Shown: in pieces, positions 47,050 to 56,963 of the stretch
How the letters are laid out: each line of letters begins with the position of its first letter
Numbering within the stretch: the stretch's first letter is position 1
Source of the DNA: an uncultured bacterium
GTDB taxonomy: Bacteria > Bacteroidota > Bacteroidia > Bacteroidales > Bacteroidaceae
DNA length: 64,000 bases
Reading direction: 5' to 3'
NCBI GenBank assembly: GCA_905216095.1
Contig: CAJMSQ010000004.1
Coordinates: 1 to 64,000, forward strand
The notes under the pieces: generated by a model
The model's input: only the letters and a program-made list of their open reading frames with translations
Told to the model about the DNA's origin: nothing
The model's database searches: none
Position numbers and translations under genes: made by a program

Positions 47050-48591
47050 ATGAGAAAATTCAACCTGCTCGCCGTGGCCTTTTCCGCGGCATCCGGAATT
47101 GCCTGTGCCGGCGGTTACCTGACCAACACGAATCAGAACGCGGCCTTCCTGCGCAACCCCGCCCGCTTGGCTACGTTCGAACTTGACGGTGCATATAGCA
47201 ACCCTGCCGGTTTGGCCTGGATTGGCGAAGGCTGGCACTTGGGCTTCACGTGGCAGAACGCCGCCCAGACGCGTACCATTACTTCTACGTTCGCCCCGTT
47301 CGCCTTCAACGCCAACCAGCCGGGCAACCCGACGCGCACATTCGAGGGCGAGGCGTCCGCACCTTTCATTCCCTCGCTCGAGGCCGCTTATCAGAAAGGC
47401 CCGTGGACGGCAACGTTCCACTTCGGCATAACGGGAGGCGGCGGAAAGGCCACCTTCAACAGCGGACTCCCCATGTTCGAGGCGCCGGTGTCCTGTCTGC
47501 CCGCCATGCTCACGCAGGCCGGACTGCCCTCGGACGCTTATACGTCGGACATGTACATGAGCGGCCGTCAGTATATCTATGGTGTGCAGGCGGGTCTGAC
47601 CTATAAGGTGTTCGAGAACCGCGGCGACCTGCGTCAGGGGCTGTCCGTTCACCTCGGCGCCCGCATGAACTTCGCCAGCAACCACTACGAGGGCTACATG
47701 CGCAACATCAGCGCGACCGTAAACGGTCATATGGAGAAACTCAGTCCTTATTTTCAGGAACAGTCCGAGGCTTACGCGCAGAAGGCCGCACAGGCCGAAG
47801 CCGCCGCATTGCAGTTTGCGGGACTTGCCGCGACAGCTACCGACCCTGCGCAGAAGGCTCAGTACGAGGCCATGCAGGCCCAGTATGAAGCCGGTGCCCG
47901 GCAGGCTACGGCGGCCGCACAGACATTCGGCGCTTACTCCAAGCAGACGGGCGACATCGAGCTGGATTGCGACCAGAAAGGCTGGGGCATCGCGCCCATC
48001 ATCGGTGTGGACTACCGCATCGCCGGCCTGAACATCGGCGCGCGCTATGAGTTCCGGACCAACATGAACATCGAGAACAAAACAAAAGTAAACACGACGG
48101 GCGTAGCCTCGTTTGCCAACGGCGTAAATACGCCCAACGACATTCCGGCCATATTGGCCGTCGGCGCACAATATGACATTACGAAGCGCTGGCGCGTGAT
48201 GGGAGGATGGAACTGCTATTTCGACAAGAATGCCGGCATGTCGGGCAACAAGCAGAAGACACTCAAGCGCAACACTCACGAGCTGACCGCGGGCATGGAG
48301 TATGACGTGCTCGACCGGCTCACGGTGAGCGGCGGCTACCAGCGCACGGACTACGGACTGAGCGACGCTTTCCAGAGCGATTTGAGCTTCAGCTGCGACT
48401 CTTACTCCCTGGGCTTTGGCGTGAAAGTAGGTATTACGGAAAAGTGTGACGTGAATGCCGCTTATTTCTGGACGACCTATTCGGATTATACCAAGGTTTC
48501 GGACAATTTCAACGGTACGGGACTGCCGGGAACCGACGTCTACAGTCGCACGAACAAGGTCTTCGGCATCAGTGTGAACTATCATTTCTGA
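47050..48591 (+). CDS. FadL/OmpP1-like outer membrane transporter
   Basis: 513 residues. Signal peptide about residues 1-20 (MRKFNLLAVAFSAASGIACA). The mature N terminus GGYLTNTNQNAAFLRNPARLATFELDGAYSNPAGLAWIGEG matches the FadL hatch region. The rest shows barrel strands and ends in GISVNYHF, a typical terminal beta strand with final Phe. Between about residues 222 and 300 there is an insertion rich in Ala, Gln and Glu that reads as helix, unusual inside a barrel. Substrate is a hydrophobic compound in the family; here unknown. It has its own promoter and terminator. Confidence 0.82.
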   Translation: MRKFNLLAVAFSAASGIACAGGYLTNTNQNAAFLRNPARLATFELDGAYSNPAGLAWIGEGWHLGFTWQNAAQTRTITSTFAPFAFNANQPGNPTRTFEGEASAPFIPSLEAAYQKGPWTATFHFGITGGGGKATFNSGLPMFEAPVSCLPAMLTQAGLPSDAYTSDMYMSGRQYIYGVQAGLTYKVFENRGDLRQGLSVHLGARMNFASNHYEGYMRNISATVNGHMEKLSPYFQEQSEAYAQKAAQAEAAALQFAGLAATATDPAQKAQYEAMQAQYEAGARQATAAAQTFGAYSKQTGDIELDCDQKGWGIAPIIGVDYRIAGLNIGARYEFRTNMNIENKTKVNTTGVASFANGVNTPNDIPAILAVGAQYDITKRWRVMGGWNCYFDKNAGMSGNKQKTLKRNTHELTAGMEYDVLDRLTVSGGYQRTDYGLSDAFQSDLSFSCDSYSLGFGVKVGITEKCDVNAAYFWTTYSDYTKVSDNFNGTGLPGTDVYSRTNKVFGISVNYHF

Positions 48592-48651
48592 TTTTTCCGC
48601 CATCCACGCCATATTATAGATAGGCCACACCTATATTATATATAAGGAAAC

Positions 48652-48692
48652 CTTCCCCGCAGGACACATGCGCCTGCGGGGAAGTCCGTTTT
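48652..48692 (+). terminator. Terminator of FadL-like gene
   Basis: A perfect 12-bp stem (48652-48663 with 48673-48684) followed by TCCGTTTT, about 60 nt after the stop. Confidence 0.8.
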
Positions 48693-48770
48693 CGTCGGCC
48701 GGAAGCCTGCCGCACGGGTGGGGGACGGAGGTGCCTGTGTCCGGGACGTCGCACAAAATCGGGAACGATA

Positions 48771-48802
48771 TGTGCCTTATCTCTTCTTTTTTACTAACTT
48801 TG
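48771..48802 (+). promoter_or_regulatory. ffh promoter
   Basis: TGTG (48771-48774, one mismatch), a 20-bp spacer and TAACTTTG (48795-48802), ending 20 bases before the ffh ATG. Confidence 0.6.
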
Positions 48803-48822
48803 CGCACAAAACTTCAAACCAT

Positions 48823-50178
48823 ATGTTCGATAATCTTAGCGAGAGACTGGAACGGTCTTTCAAAATACTGAAAGGTGAAGGACGCATCACCGAAATAAAC
48901 ATTGCCGAAACGCTCAAGGACGTGCGCCGCGCCTTGCTCGATGCCGACGTGAATTATAAGGTGGCCAAGACTTTCACCGACACCGTCAAGCAGAAGGCTT
49001 TGGGACAAAACGTGCTCACCGCGGTAAAGCCGGGCCAGTTGATGGTGAAAATCGTGCACGACGAGCTGGCCGAACTGATGGGAGGCCGCACGGCGGAACT
49101 CGAACTCAAGAGCCGCCCGTCCGTCATCCTCATGGCCGGTCTCAACGGTGCGGGTAAGACAACCCTCAGCGGCAAGCTGGCCCTGTTGCTCAAGAAGAAA
49201 AAGAACCGCAAGCCCCTGCTCGTGGCGTGCGACGTGTATCGTCCCGCCGCTGTCGAGCAGTTGCGCGTGCTGGCCGAGCAGATAGAAGTGCCTATCTATA
49301 TGAACCTCGAGTCGAAAGACCCCGTGACCATAGCCCTGGAGGGTATCCGCGAAGCCAAGGCCAAGGCCTACGACACGGTGATTGTCGATACGGCGGGCCG
49401 TCTGGCCGTGGACGAGGAGCTGATGCGCGAGATAGCCGCCATCAAGGAGGCCACGCAGCCCGACGAGACGCTGTTCGTCGTGGACGCCATGACGGGTCAG
49501 GACGCGGTCAATACGGCCAAGGAATTCAATGACCGGCTGGACTTCGACGGCGTGGTGCTTACGAAACTCGACGGCGACACCCGCGGCGGTGCGGCCCTGA
49601 GCATCCGCACCGTAGTGGACAAGCCCATCAAGTTTGTCGGTACGGGCGAAAAGATGGAAGCCCTCGACGTGTTCCATCCCGAGCGCATGGCCGACCGTAT
49701 ATTGGGCATGGGCGACATCGTGTCGCTGGTCGAGCGCGCGCAGGAGCAGTTCGACGAGGAGGAAGCCCGCAAGTTGCAGCGCAAGATACAGAAGAACCAG
49801 TTCGACTTCAACGACTTCCTGTCACAGATTCAGCAGATAAAGAAGATGGGTAACCTGAAAGACCTTGCTTCGATGATACCCGGTGTGGGCAAGGCGCTGA
49901 AGGACGTCGAGGTGGACGACAATGCGTTCAAGGGAATCGAGGCCATCATCCTGTCGATGACGCCGAAAGAACGCTCGCATCCCGAGATACTCAATCCCAG
50001 CCGCCGCAACCGCATTGCCAAAGGCTCGGGCACGTCGTTGCAGGAGGTGAACCGTCTCGTCAAGCAGTTCGACCAGACGCGTAAGATGATGAAGATGGTG
50101 ACCGGTTCCAAGATGGGGCGCATGATGGGCCGTATGCCGAAAATGCCGGGCGGTATGCCGGGTATGCCGAAATTCTGA
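48823..50178 (+). CDS. ffh: Signal recognition particle protein Ffh
   Basis: 451 residues from MFDNLSERLERSFKILKGEG; the open frame upstream crosses the promoter and is not coding. The N domain is helical, and the G domain has GLNGAGKTTLSGKLA, DVYRPAAVEQL, DTAGRLAVDEELM and TKLDGDTRGGAALS. The C-terminal M domain is rich in Met (MKMVTGSKMGRMMGRMP) and binds signal sequences and 4.5S RNA. It directs membrane proteins to the translocon. The fkp gene follows after 90 nt on the same strand. Confidence 0.97.
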   Translation: MFDNLSERLERSFKILKGEGRITEINIAETLKDVRRALLDADVNYKVAKTFTDTVKQKALGQNVLTAVKPGQLMVKIVHDELAELMGGRTAELELKSRPSVILMAGLNGAGKTTLSGKLALLLKKKKNRKPLLVACDVYRPAAVEQLRVLAEQIEVPIYMNLESKDPVTIALEGIREAKAKAYDTVIVDTAGRLAVDEELMREIAAIKEATQPDETLFVVDAMTGQDAVNTAKEFNDRLDFDGVVLTKLDGDTRGGAALSIRTVVDKPIKFVGTGEKMEALDVFHPERMADRILGMGDIVSLVERAQEQFDEEEARKLQRKIQKNQFDFNDFLSQIQQIKKMGNLKDLASMIPGVGKALKDVEVDDNAFKGIEAIILSMTPKERSHPEILNPSRRNRIAKGSGTSLQEVNRLVKQFDQTRKMMKMVTGSKMGRMMGRMPKMPGGMPGMPKF

Positions 50179-50267
50179 CAGACCGAACCATACCTTATTA
50201 ATATACGTCCCATAGCCTTTCTCGAACGACCAAGGCCGTGGGACGAATGCTTTCCAAAGCGTCAATC

Positions 50268-53132
50268 ATGAAGAAACTACTCTCCTTGCCGCCCCATGTG
50301 GTGGACTGTTTTCACGACATCGCCGGTTGCGACCCCGATGAATATTTCTGTACATCCGACCCTGCCGGGCGCAAGCTCGGTTCGGGGGGCGGGACGGCGT
50401 GGCTGCTCGAAGCGTGCCGGCGGCACGAGGATGCGGAAGCCGGTTTCGACGGGTGGCTCGCACGGGAAAAGCGCATCCTGCTCCATGCGGGCGGACAGAG
50501 TCGCCGCGTGCCGGCTTATGCGCCGACAGGCAAGGCCTTGATGCCCATACCCGTATTCAGGTGGTCGCGTGGCGGGCATATCAACCAGACGCTGATGGAC
50601 CTGCAAGTTCCTTTCTATGAAAAGATTTTGCAGAAAGCGCCCGACGGGCTTCACACGCTCATAGCCAGTGGCGACGTGCTGCTGCGCAATACCGAGCCGC
50701 TGCAGGAAATACCCGAGGCCGACGTCGTGTGCTACGGCTTGTGGGCCGACCCGCAACAGGCGGCAGGGCACGGCGTGTTCATGATGCGTCGGGAAAGTCC
50801 CGATACCTTGGACTTCATGTTGCAGAAGCCTACGACCGAAGAACAGGCCCGGCTGATGCAGACGCATTTCTCCCTGATGGACATCGGTGTATGGCTTTTG
50901 TCGGACAGGGCTGTGCGGTTATTGCGCAGCCGCTCAACGGACGAAAACGGCGGCCTGCGCTATTACGACCTTTACGCCGCGTTCGGATGTGCCTTAGGCA
51001 GCAATCCGTCGGTTTCGGATGCGGAAATCTCGGAACTGAGTGTGGCCATCCTGCCTTTGCCCGGCGGTGAATTTTATCATTTCGGCACGGCCCCGGAGAT
51101 GATTACGTCGTCCCTGGCCGTGCAGAACCTGGTAAAGGACCAGCGGTTCATCATCCAGAAAGGCGTGAAACGCCAGCCGTCCGTCTTTACGCAGAACGCC
51201 GTCATTGCCAACCGCCCGGACACGACGAACGAGTTCGTGTGGGTGGAAAACGCATATATGGGGAAAGGCTGGCATTACACGTCGCACAACATCATTACCG
51301 GCATACCCGAGAACGATTGGAACGTGACTCTGAATGACGGGATATGCGTGGACGTCGCCCCGGTCGGCGACAAAGCGTTCGTTCTACGTCCTTATGGCTT
51401 CCATGATGCCTTTCGCGGCGATGTGAATGACGCCGGCACCACATTTATGAACATTCCCGTCGGACTTTGGCTTGCCCGCCGGAACATAGATGCCGCCCGG
51501 CTGGGACGGACGGACGACTTGCAGGCCGCACGTCTGTTTCCGGTGTTCGAGGATGTCGGGGAAATGGGCCGGTGGCTCGCCTGGATGATTGCGGAAAGCC
51601 CGGACACGGGACTGGCACGGCGATGGGAGGAATTGCCCCGCATGTCGGCCGACGAAATTTCGGCCAACGCCAATCTGAGACGCCTTTCGGAACAACGCAA
51701 CAGGCTGCTTGACATCAATCTGCCGCAGCTTGCGCGCAACTGGGAGCAGAGTGTGTTCTACCAGGTGGACTTGAAGGACGTGGCACAAAGGTTTGCCGCT
51801 GCCGGACTTCCCTTGCCGGAACAGTTGCCTGCCGGCAGTCCGCTCATGACACGCATACATGACGCCATGTTCCGCAGCGAGGCGGAAAGGTACATGCACA
51901 TGAAGGCGCAGTCGGATGAGCAGGTCGGAAAAGATTGGTCGGACCGGGCGTTCGGTTTGTTGCGCGAAGGACTGACGGAAACGGTTCTGCACCACAAAAG
52001 CGCGCCTCGGATGACAACTTGCTCCGACCAGATTGTGTGGGGACGCAGCAGTGTGCGCATTGACCTTGCGGGAGGTTGGACCGACACGCCGCCTTACAGC
52101 CTGTTGGCGGGAGGAAATGTCGTCAATCTCGCTGTCGAACTGAACGGGCAGCCGCCTCTTCAGACCTATGTCAAGCCTTGTGCCGAGCCGGTGGTCATCT
52201 GCCGTTCCATAGACCTTGGCGCGACGGAACGCATTGAGACTTACGAGGAACTTTCTTCATACAACAAGGTAGGTTCTCCCTTCTCCATCCCCAAGGCCGC
52301 CCTTGCGCTGGCCGGTTTCCTGCCTTCCCTCGGCCGTGAAAGTTATCCCAGCCTGCGCAAACAGCTGGAAGCTTTCGGTTGCGGTATCGAAATCACGCTG
52401 CTCTCGGCCGTACCGGCCGGTAGCGGGCTGGGGACAAGCAGCATCCTGGCGGCTACGGTGCTGGGGGCCTTGAATGATTTTTGCGGGCTGGGGTGGGACA
52501 AGAACGACATCTGCAACCGCACGCTCGTACTGGAACAGTTGCTCACCACAGGCGGCGGTTGGCAGGACCAATACGGCGGCGTGCTGCACGGACTGAAGTT
52601 GTTGCAGACGCAAGCCGGCTTTGAGCAGAACGCAACCGTCCGCTGGTTGCCCGATACCCTGTTTACCGTGCCCGAATTCCGGCCTTGCCATCTTTTGTAC
52701 TATACGGGAGTGACACGCACCGCCAAACATATTCTGGCGGAGATAGTACGTGGCATGTTCCTGAACAGTACCCGTCATATTTCTCTGCTGGACGAGATGA
52801 AGCAACATGCCATCTTGATGTACGAGGTCCTGCAACAAGGGAATTTCGAACAGTATGGAAAACTGCTGCGGACGACTTGGGAACAGAACAAGGCCCTTGA
52901 CAGCGGCACCAATCCGCCGGTCATCGAAGCGCTGTGCCGCCGTGTGGACGACCTGTGTCTGGGCTACAAGCTTCCGGGTGCCGGGGGAGGAGGCTTCATG
53001 TATATGGTTGCGAAAGACGCCGAGGCGGCAAGGCGCATCCGGCATGAGCTTACAGCCGACCCGCTTACGCCTACGGCCCGCTTTGTCGGGATGAGCGTGT
53101 CGCAGACAGGTCTGCAAGTGAGCCGTTCATGA
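50268..53132 (+). CDS. fkp: Bifunctional fucokinase / GDP-fucose pyrophosphorylase
   Basis: 954 residues from MKKLLSLPPHVVDCF, close to the length of the Bacteroides Fkp protein. The N-terminal half is the pyrophosphorylase (LGSGGGTAWLLEACRR, then the nucleotide-sugar segment LLHAGGQSRRVPAYAPTGKALMPIP). The C-terminal third is a GHMP kinase: WGRSSVRIDLAGGWTDTPPYSLLAGG, the ATP loop LSAVPAGSGLGTSSILAATVLG and GYKLPGAGGGGFMYMV. Together they turn free fucose into GDP-fucose for surface glycans and glycoproteins. fucP lies 3.8 kb downstream on the same strand, so uptake and activation may share a transcript. Confidence 0.95.
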   Translation: MKKLLSLPPHVVDCFHDIAGCDPDEYFCTSDPAGRKLGSGGGTAWLLEACRRHEDAEAGFDGWLAREKRILLHAGGQSRRVPAYAPTGKALMPIPVFRWSRGGHINQTLMDLQVPFYEKILQKAPDGLHTLIASGDVLLRNTEPLQEIPEADVVCYGLWADPQQAAGHGVFMMRRESPDTLDFMLQKPTTEEQARLMQTHFSLMDIGVWLLSDRAVRLLRSRSTDENGGLRYYDLYAAFGCALGSNPSVSDAEISELSVAILPLPGGEFYHFGTAPEMITSSLAVQNLVKDQRFIIQKGVKRQPSVFTQNAVIANRPDTTNEFVWVENAYMGKGWHYTSHNIITGIPENDWNVTLNDGICVDVAPVGDKAFVLRPYGFHDAFRGDVNDAGTTFMNIPVGLWLARRNIDAARLGRTDDLQAARLFPVFEDVGEMGRWLAWMIAESPDTGLARRWEELPRMSADEISANANLRRLSEQRNRLLDINLPQLARNWEQSVFYQVDLKDVAQRFAAAGLPLPEQLPAGSPLMTRIHDAMFRSEAERYMHMKAQSDEQVGKDWSDRAFGLLREGLTETVLHHKSAPRMTTCSDQIVWGRSSVRIDLAGGWTDTPPYSLLAGGNVVNLAVELNGQPPLQTYVKPCAEPVVICRSIDLGATERIETYEELSSYNKVGSPFSIPKAALALAGFLPSLGRESYPSLRKQLEAFGCGIEITLLSAVPAGSGLGTSSILAATVLGALNDFCGLGWDKNDICNRTLVLEQLLTTGGGWQDQYGGVLHGLKLLQTQAGFEQNATVRWLPDTLFTVPEFRPCHLLYYTGVTRTAKHILAEIVRGMFLNSTRHISLLDEMKQHAILMYEVLQQGNFEQYGKLLRTTWEQNKALDSGTNPPVIEALCRRVDDLCLGYKLPGAGGGGFMYMVAKDAEAARRIRHELTADPLTPTARFVGMSVSQTGLQVSRS

Positions 53133-53185
53133 GGAGAGAACGATTGAAAACCTTTTCACAAAAAAGAATATTAGGACAAAAAACA

Positions 53186-54811
53186 ATGAGAAAGCATATA
53201 TTGATATATATATATATATATTGTGTAGCTACCGCTTTGACGGCATTTGCCGGCGAGAAGGACCGCGTAACGGTCGCGGTGTTCTCCATTAACGATTTTC
53301 ATGGTGCTTTTGTGCGTGACGATGCCAAGGATATTCCCGGCGCGGCCGCCATTTTTCAGACGCTGGATTCGCTCAAGAAAGTCTATCCCTATCACATCAC
53401 TGTTTCGGCAGGCGACAATTTTGGCGGTTCATACTTCTACAACGCCACACGCAGCCGTTCGCTGCTCCCGCAATTCTTCAAAGACCTCGGTATAAGGCTT
53501 TCGGCTGTCGGTAACCACGAGTTCGATGACGGTCAGGCGGCTTTGGCGGCCAAGTGGAACGACACGGAGGCCAAACCGAGTGGCTGGGACATCCGTTATG
53601 TCTGTGCGAATGTCTACGACCGGAACGGCGCTACGCCGGCTTTCGTCCGGCCTTATGAGATTGAAGAGGTCCGTATTTCGCCTGACAAGAAACTTCGGGT
53701 GGCTTTTGTCGGACTTATCGCCGCCAGTACGCCGCAACAGGTGAGCAAACGCCGCATCGAGGGGCTGGCTTTCGGCGGCAATTACGCACTGGTGATCGAC
53801 TCGCTGAAGCGCACATCTGGATATAAGGATGTGGAGGCCGCCGATATCCGGTTGTTGCTGACGCATGTGGGCACCCACATGCTGCATGGAAGCGACCAGC
53901 CGGCATGGGACGACAAGAATGCGGACATCCTGCGGCAACTCAACGACACCTCGTTCCACGGAATCCTGTCCTCGCATACCCATCAGGCCGTCTGCGGCCG
54001 CCTTAATGAAGCCCGCTATCCCGTAGTGCAGGGAAAATGGCACGGAAACTACATCAGCGCCATCACTTTCACCGTGGACACCGTTTCCATGTGCATAGTC
54101 GGGAGCAAGCCCATGCTGTTCCCTGTCACACCGAAAGCCCGTTTCGAGGCCGGACCGCGCCGGTTGCAGGCACAGATTGACGAACTGCTCGAAACGACAT
54201 GCACACAGGGCGGTACGCCCATAGGGCAACAGCTTACTACCGCGGCGCGTACTTTCATCCATGACCGCGATGACAAATACAGACAGACCGCAACGGGCCG
54301 CTTGGTCTGTGCCGCCTATGCGCAGGCCTATCGTAAGGCAAGCGGGACGGATAGTCGGGAAATCGTTGTCGGCTGCAGCCATTTCGGGAGTATCCGTTCG
54401 GGTTTCACAGCCGGTCCGGTCCGCGTTCTTGACGTAGGCGAAGTCCTGCCTTTCTCCAACGCGCTGAAAGTTTACCGCCTCAGCGGCCGGCAGCTCCGCA
54501 CATTGATAGAGTACGGTCTGCACAACCGCGTGTTCGGATGGCTGCAAACGGTCGACCTGGATATACAGACCGATAAGGCCGGGCATGTGAAAAGCATAGC
54601 CTATATAGTTCCCGGCTCTCCGACGCGGCAGGTCGTTCCCATCAAGGACGGCACGAGTTGCATCCTCGTGGCCGATGAGTTCATCACCAACGGAGGTGAC
54701 GGTTACGATGCGGCGTTCTTTGCCTCGCTCGACGAACTTCGTGTCGCCGGGATGCCGCATACGACCGACGCTTTCATCGAATACCTGAAACTACAACCGG
54801 TGTTGGAATAA
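53186..54811 (+). CDS. Periplasmic 5'-nucleotidase (UshA-like)
   Basis: 541 residues from MRKHILIYIYIYCVATALTAFAG, which contains a signal peptide; a longer frame starts at 53129. The metallophosphoesterase domain has SINDFHGAF, SAGDNFGGSY, GNHEFDDG, LLTHVGTHM and SSHTHQAV. The 5'-nucleotidase C-terminal domain has LPFSNALKVYRLSGRQLRTLIEYGL and FITNGGDGYDAAF for the base stacking. It should dephosphorylate nucleotides outside the cytoplasm. The signal peptide is encoded by an (AT)9 tract (53204-53221); length changes there would shift the frame. Gap to fkp is 53 nt, to aguA 33 nt. Confidence 0.88.
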   Translation: MRKHILIYIYIYCVATALTAFAGEKDRVTVAVFSINDFHGAFVRDDAKDIPGAAAIFQTLDSLKKVYPYHITVSAGDNFGGSYFYNATRSRSLLPQFFKDLGIRLSAVGNHEFDDGQAALAAKWNDTEAKPSGWDIRYVCANVYDRNGATPAFVRPYEIEEVRISPDKKLRVAFVGLIAASTPQQVSKRRIEGLAFGGNYALVIDSLKRTSGYKDVEAADIRLLLTHVGTHMLHGSDQPAWDDKNADILRQLNDTSFHGILSSHTHQAVCGRLNEARYPVVQGKWHGNYISAITFTVDTVSMCIVGSKPMLFPVTPKARFEAGPRRLQAQIDELLETTCTQGGTPIGQQLTTAARTFIHDRDDKYRQTATGRLVCAAYAQAYRKASGTDSREIVVGCSHFGSIRSGFTAGPVRVLDVGEVLPFSNALKVYRLSGRQLRTLIEYGLHNRVFGWLQTVDLDIQTDKAGHVKSIAYIVPGSPTRQVVPIKDGTSCILVADEFITNGGDGYDAAFFASLDELRVAGMPHTTDAFIEYLKLQPVLE

Positions 54812-54844
54812 GCACTGCCTGTTGTTCTCAATACTACATGCAAC

Positions 54845-55993
54845 ATGGGACTTTTTACACAACCACCCGCTCCGCCGCAGGACTATCTTAACCTCGATTT
54901 GTTCCTGAAAAATCCGGGCGAGAATACTGCCGACAAACGTTTCCGCCGCACATTGGCCGCCGAATGGTTTCCTCAGAGCGGCATACAACTGACGTGGCCG
55001 CACGCAGGCACCGACTGGGCCTACATGATAGAGGAAGTGAACGACTGCTATGTACGGTTGGCCTACGAGATAGCCATCCGCGAACCGTTGCTTGTCGTGT
55101 CACCTGAGCCGGAACAAGTGCGCGCCGCGCTCGAAAGCCGTCTGCCGGCGCGTGCCACGGCGAATATTGTTTATATGTGCTGTCCCACCAACGACACATG
55201 GGCACGTGACCATGGTTTCCTCACCGTTATCGGGACGGGAGGGGCGGAACTCATCGACTATCGCTTCAACGGTTGGGGCGGAAAGTTCGAAGCGGCGCTC
55301 GACAACGACATCAACCGCCGCCTGTTTGCCGAAGGAGTGGTGAAAGGAACTTATGTGGACCGGCTTTCCTTCGAGCTGGAAGGCGGCAGCATAGAGAGCG
55401 ACGGATGCGGAACGCTTCTCACGACGTCCAGATGCCTGCTCAATCCCAACCGCAACGCCGGACTGGACAAGGAACAGATTGAAATGCAATTGTGCGACAC
55501 GCTTGGCATCGACCGCATCCTGTGGCTCGACCACGGATACCTGGCCGGCGACGACACGGACAGCCACATCGACACGCTGGCGCGGCTTTGTCCCGAATCA
55601 ACCATCGTCTACGTGCGCTGTACGGACACCGGCGACGAACACTTCGAGGAGTTGCAGCGCATGGAAGAGCAACTGCGCACGTTCCGCACGTCCGAAGGCG
55701 AGCCTTACCGGCTCATCGCCGTACCCATGCCGGCAGCCGTTTACGACGAAGACGGGGAAAGGTTGCCCGCCACCTATGCCAACTACCTCGTCATGGACAC
55801 TGCCGTGCTCTTTCCCACCTACGCGCAGCCCGAAACCGACGAACAGGCGCGGCAGGCCCTGCAACGCGCTTTCCCGCGCCACGACATCGTGGGCATAGAC
55901 TGCCGCGCGCTCATCCGCCAGCACGGTTCGCTGCATTGCGCCACCATGCAATTTCCGCGCGGCGTGCTGCAGACAGGGAACGGCCCGGTGTAA
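54845..55993 (+). CDS. aguA: Agmatine deiminase
   Basis: 382 residues of the agmatine/peptidylarginine deiminase family. It turns agmatine into N-carbamoylputrescine and ammonia. Motifs: LTWPHAGTDWAYM, NDTWARDHGFLTV, FELEGGSIESDG, and DDTDSHIDTLARL with the active-site His. The catalytic Cys is in SLHCATMQFPRG near the C terminus. No signal peptide, which argues for agmatine deiminase over a secreted peptidylarginine deiminase. The next gene is the matching amidase, so the pathway reading is secure. Confidence 0.95.
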   Translation: MGLFTQPPAPPQDYLNLDLFLKNPGENTADKRFRRTLAAEWFPQSGIQLTWPHAGTDWAYMIEEVNDCYVRLAYEIAIREPLLVVSPEPEQVRAALESRLPARATANIVYMCCPTNDTWARDHGFLTVIGTGGAELIDYRFNGWGGKFEAALDNDINRRLFAEGVVKGTYVDRLSFELEGGSIESDGCGTLLTTSRCLLNPNRNAGLDKEQIEMQLCDTLGIDRILWLDHGYLAGDDTDSHIDTLARLCPESTIVYVRCTDTGDEHFEELQRMEEQLRTFRTSEGEPYRLIAVPMPAAVYDEDGERLPATYANYLVMDTAVLFPTYAQPETDEQARQALQRAFPRHDIVGIDCRALIRQHGSLHCATMQFPRGVLQTGNGPV

Positions 55994-56043
55994 TTCATGG
56001 CCGGATGTCCGGACAAAACCATATCAGCCAAACTTTTTTTGTC

Positions 56044-56922
56044 ATGAAAATAGGAATCATACAACAAGCCTGTACCCCCGACGTTCAGACGAACCGGGAG
56101 AAACTGGCAGAAGGCATACGCACCGCCGCAGACCGCGGCGCGGAACTCGTCGTCCTTCAGGAACTGCACAACACGCCATATTTCTGTCAGACGGAATGCA
56201 CGGACAATTTCGACCTGGCCGAGCCTATTCCCGGACCGTCCACGGATTTTTACGGTCGGATGGCACGCGAATGCGGCGTAGTGCTGGTCACGTCCCTCTT
56301 CGAGCGCAGGGCGGCGGGACTGTACCACAACACCGCTGTCGTTTTCGAGAAAGACGGGACCATAGCCGGCACGTACCGCAAAATGCACATACCCGACGAC
56401 CCCGCATATTACGAGAAGTTCTATTTTACTCCTGGCGATTTGGGTTTCCGGCCCATCCGGACGAGCGTAGGCCGTCTCGGCGTACAGGTATGCTGGGACC
56501 AATGGTATCCCGAAGGCGCGCGCCTCATGGCCCTCCGCGGGGCAGACCTGCTCATCTATCCGACCGCCATCGGCTATGAGAGCAGCGACACGCCCGAGGA
56601 GCAGGAAAGACAACGCGAAGCCTGGACTACGGTGCAGCGAGGCCATGCCGTGGCCAACGGACTGCCCGTCGTGGCCGTGAACCGGACCGGTCATGAGCCC
56701 GACCCGTCGGGACAGACCGCAGGCATCCGCTTCTGGGGCAGCAGTTTCGTATGCGGACCACAGGGCGAGATGCTTTACCGTGCGCCGCAGGACGAGGAAG
56801 TCGTGACGGTGGTCGAGGTAGACCTGCGCCGCAGCGAGAACGTGCGCCGTTGGTGGCCTTTCCTGCGCGACCGTCGCATTGAGAACTTCCATGACCTCGC
56901 ACGCCGTTTCATCGACGACTGA
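56044..56922 (+). CDS. aguB: N-carbamoylputrescine amidase
   Basis: 292 residues of the nitrilase superfamily. It splits N-carbamoylputrescine to putrescine, ammonia and carbon dioxide, completing the agmatine route. The catalytic triad is visible: Glu in VVLQELHNTPYF, Lys in YRKMHIPDDP and Cys in VQVCWDQWYPEGARL. It follows aguA by 50 nt on the same strand. Arginine decarboxylase is not in the window. Confidence 0.95.
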   Translation: MKIGIIQQACTPDVQTNREKLAEGIRTAADRGAELVVLQELHNTPYFCQTECTDNFDLAEPIPGPSTDFYGRMARECGVVLVTSLFERRAAGLYHNTAVVFEKDGTIAGTYRKMHIPDDPAYYEKFYFTPGDLGFRPIRTSVGRLGVQVCWDQWYPEGARLMALRGADLLIYPTAIGYESSDTPEEQERQREAWTTVQRGHAVANGLPVVAVNRTGHEPDPSGQTAGIRFWGSSFVCGPQGEMLYRAPQDEEVVTVVEVDLRRSENVRRWWPFLRDRRIENFHDLARRFIDD

Positions 56923-56963
56923 CCCGGTTGCCGCAACATCCCTTTTCAAACCTCATACATCGC

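Noticed and set aside
46576-48630. Long open frame of 684 codons on the minus strand
   Set aside because: It lies antisense to the FadL-like gene and runs across repeat copy 7. The plus-strand protein has a clear signal peptide, promoter and terminator, while the minus-strand translation is Arg/Val/His-rich without any family pattern.
54845-55993. Secreted peptidylarginine deiminase (PPAD-like)
   Set aside because: No signal peptide, typical agmatine deiminase length, and an adjacent N-carbamoylputrescine amidase gene.
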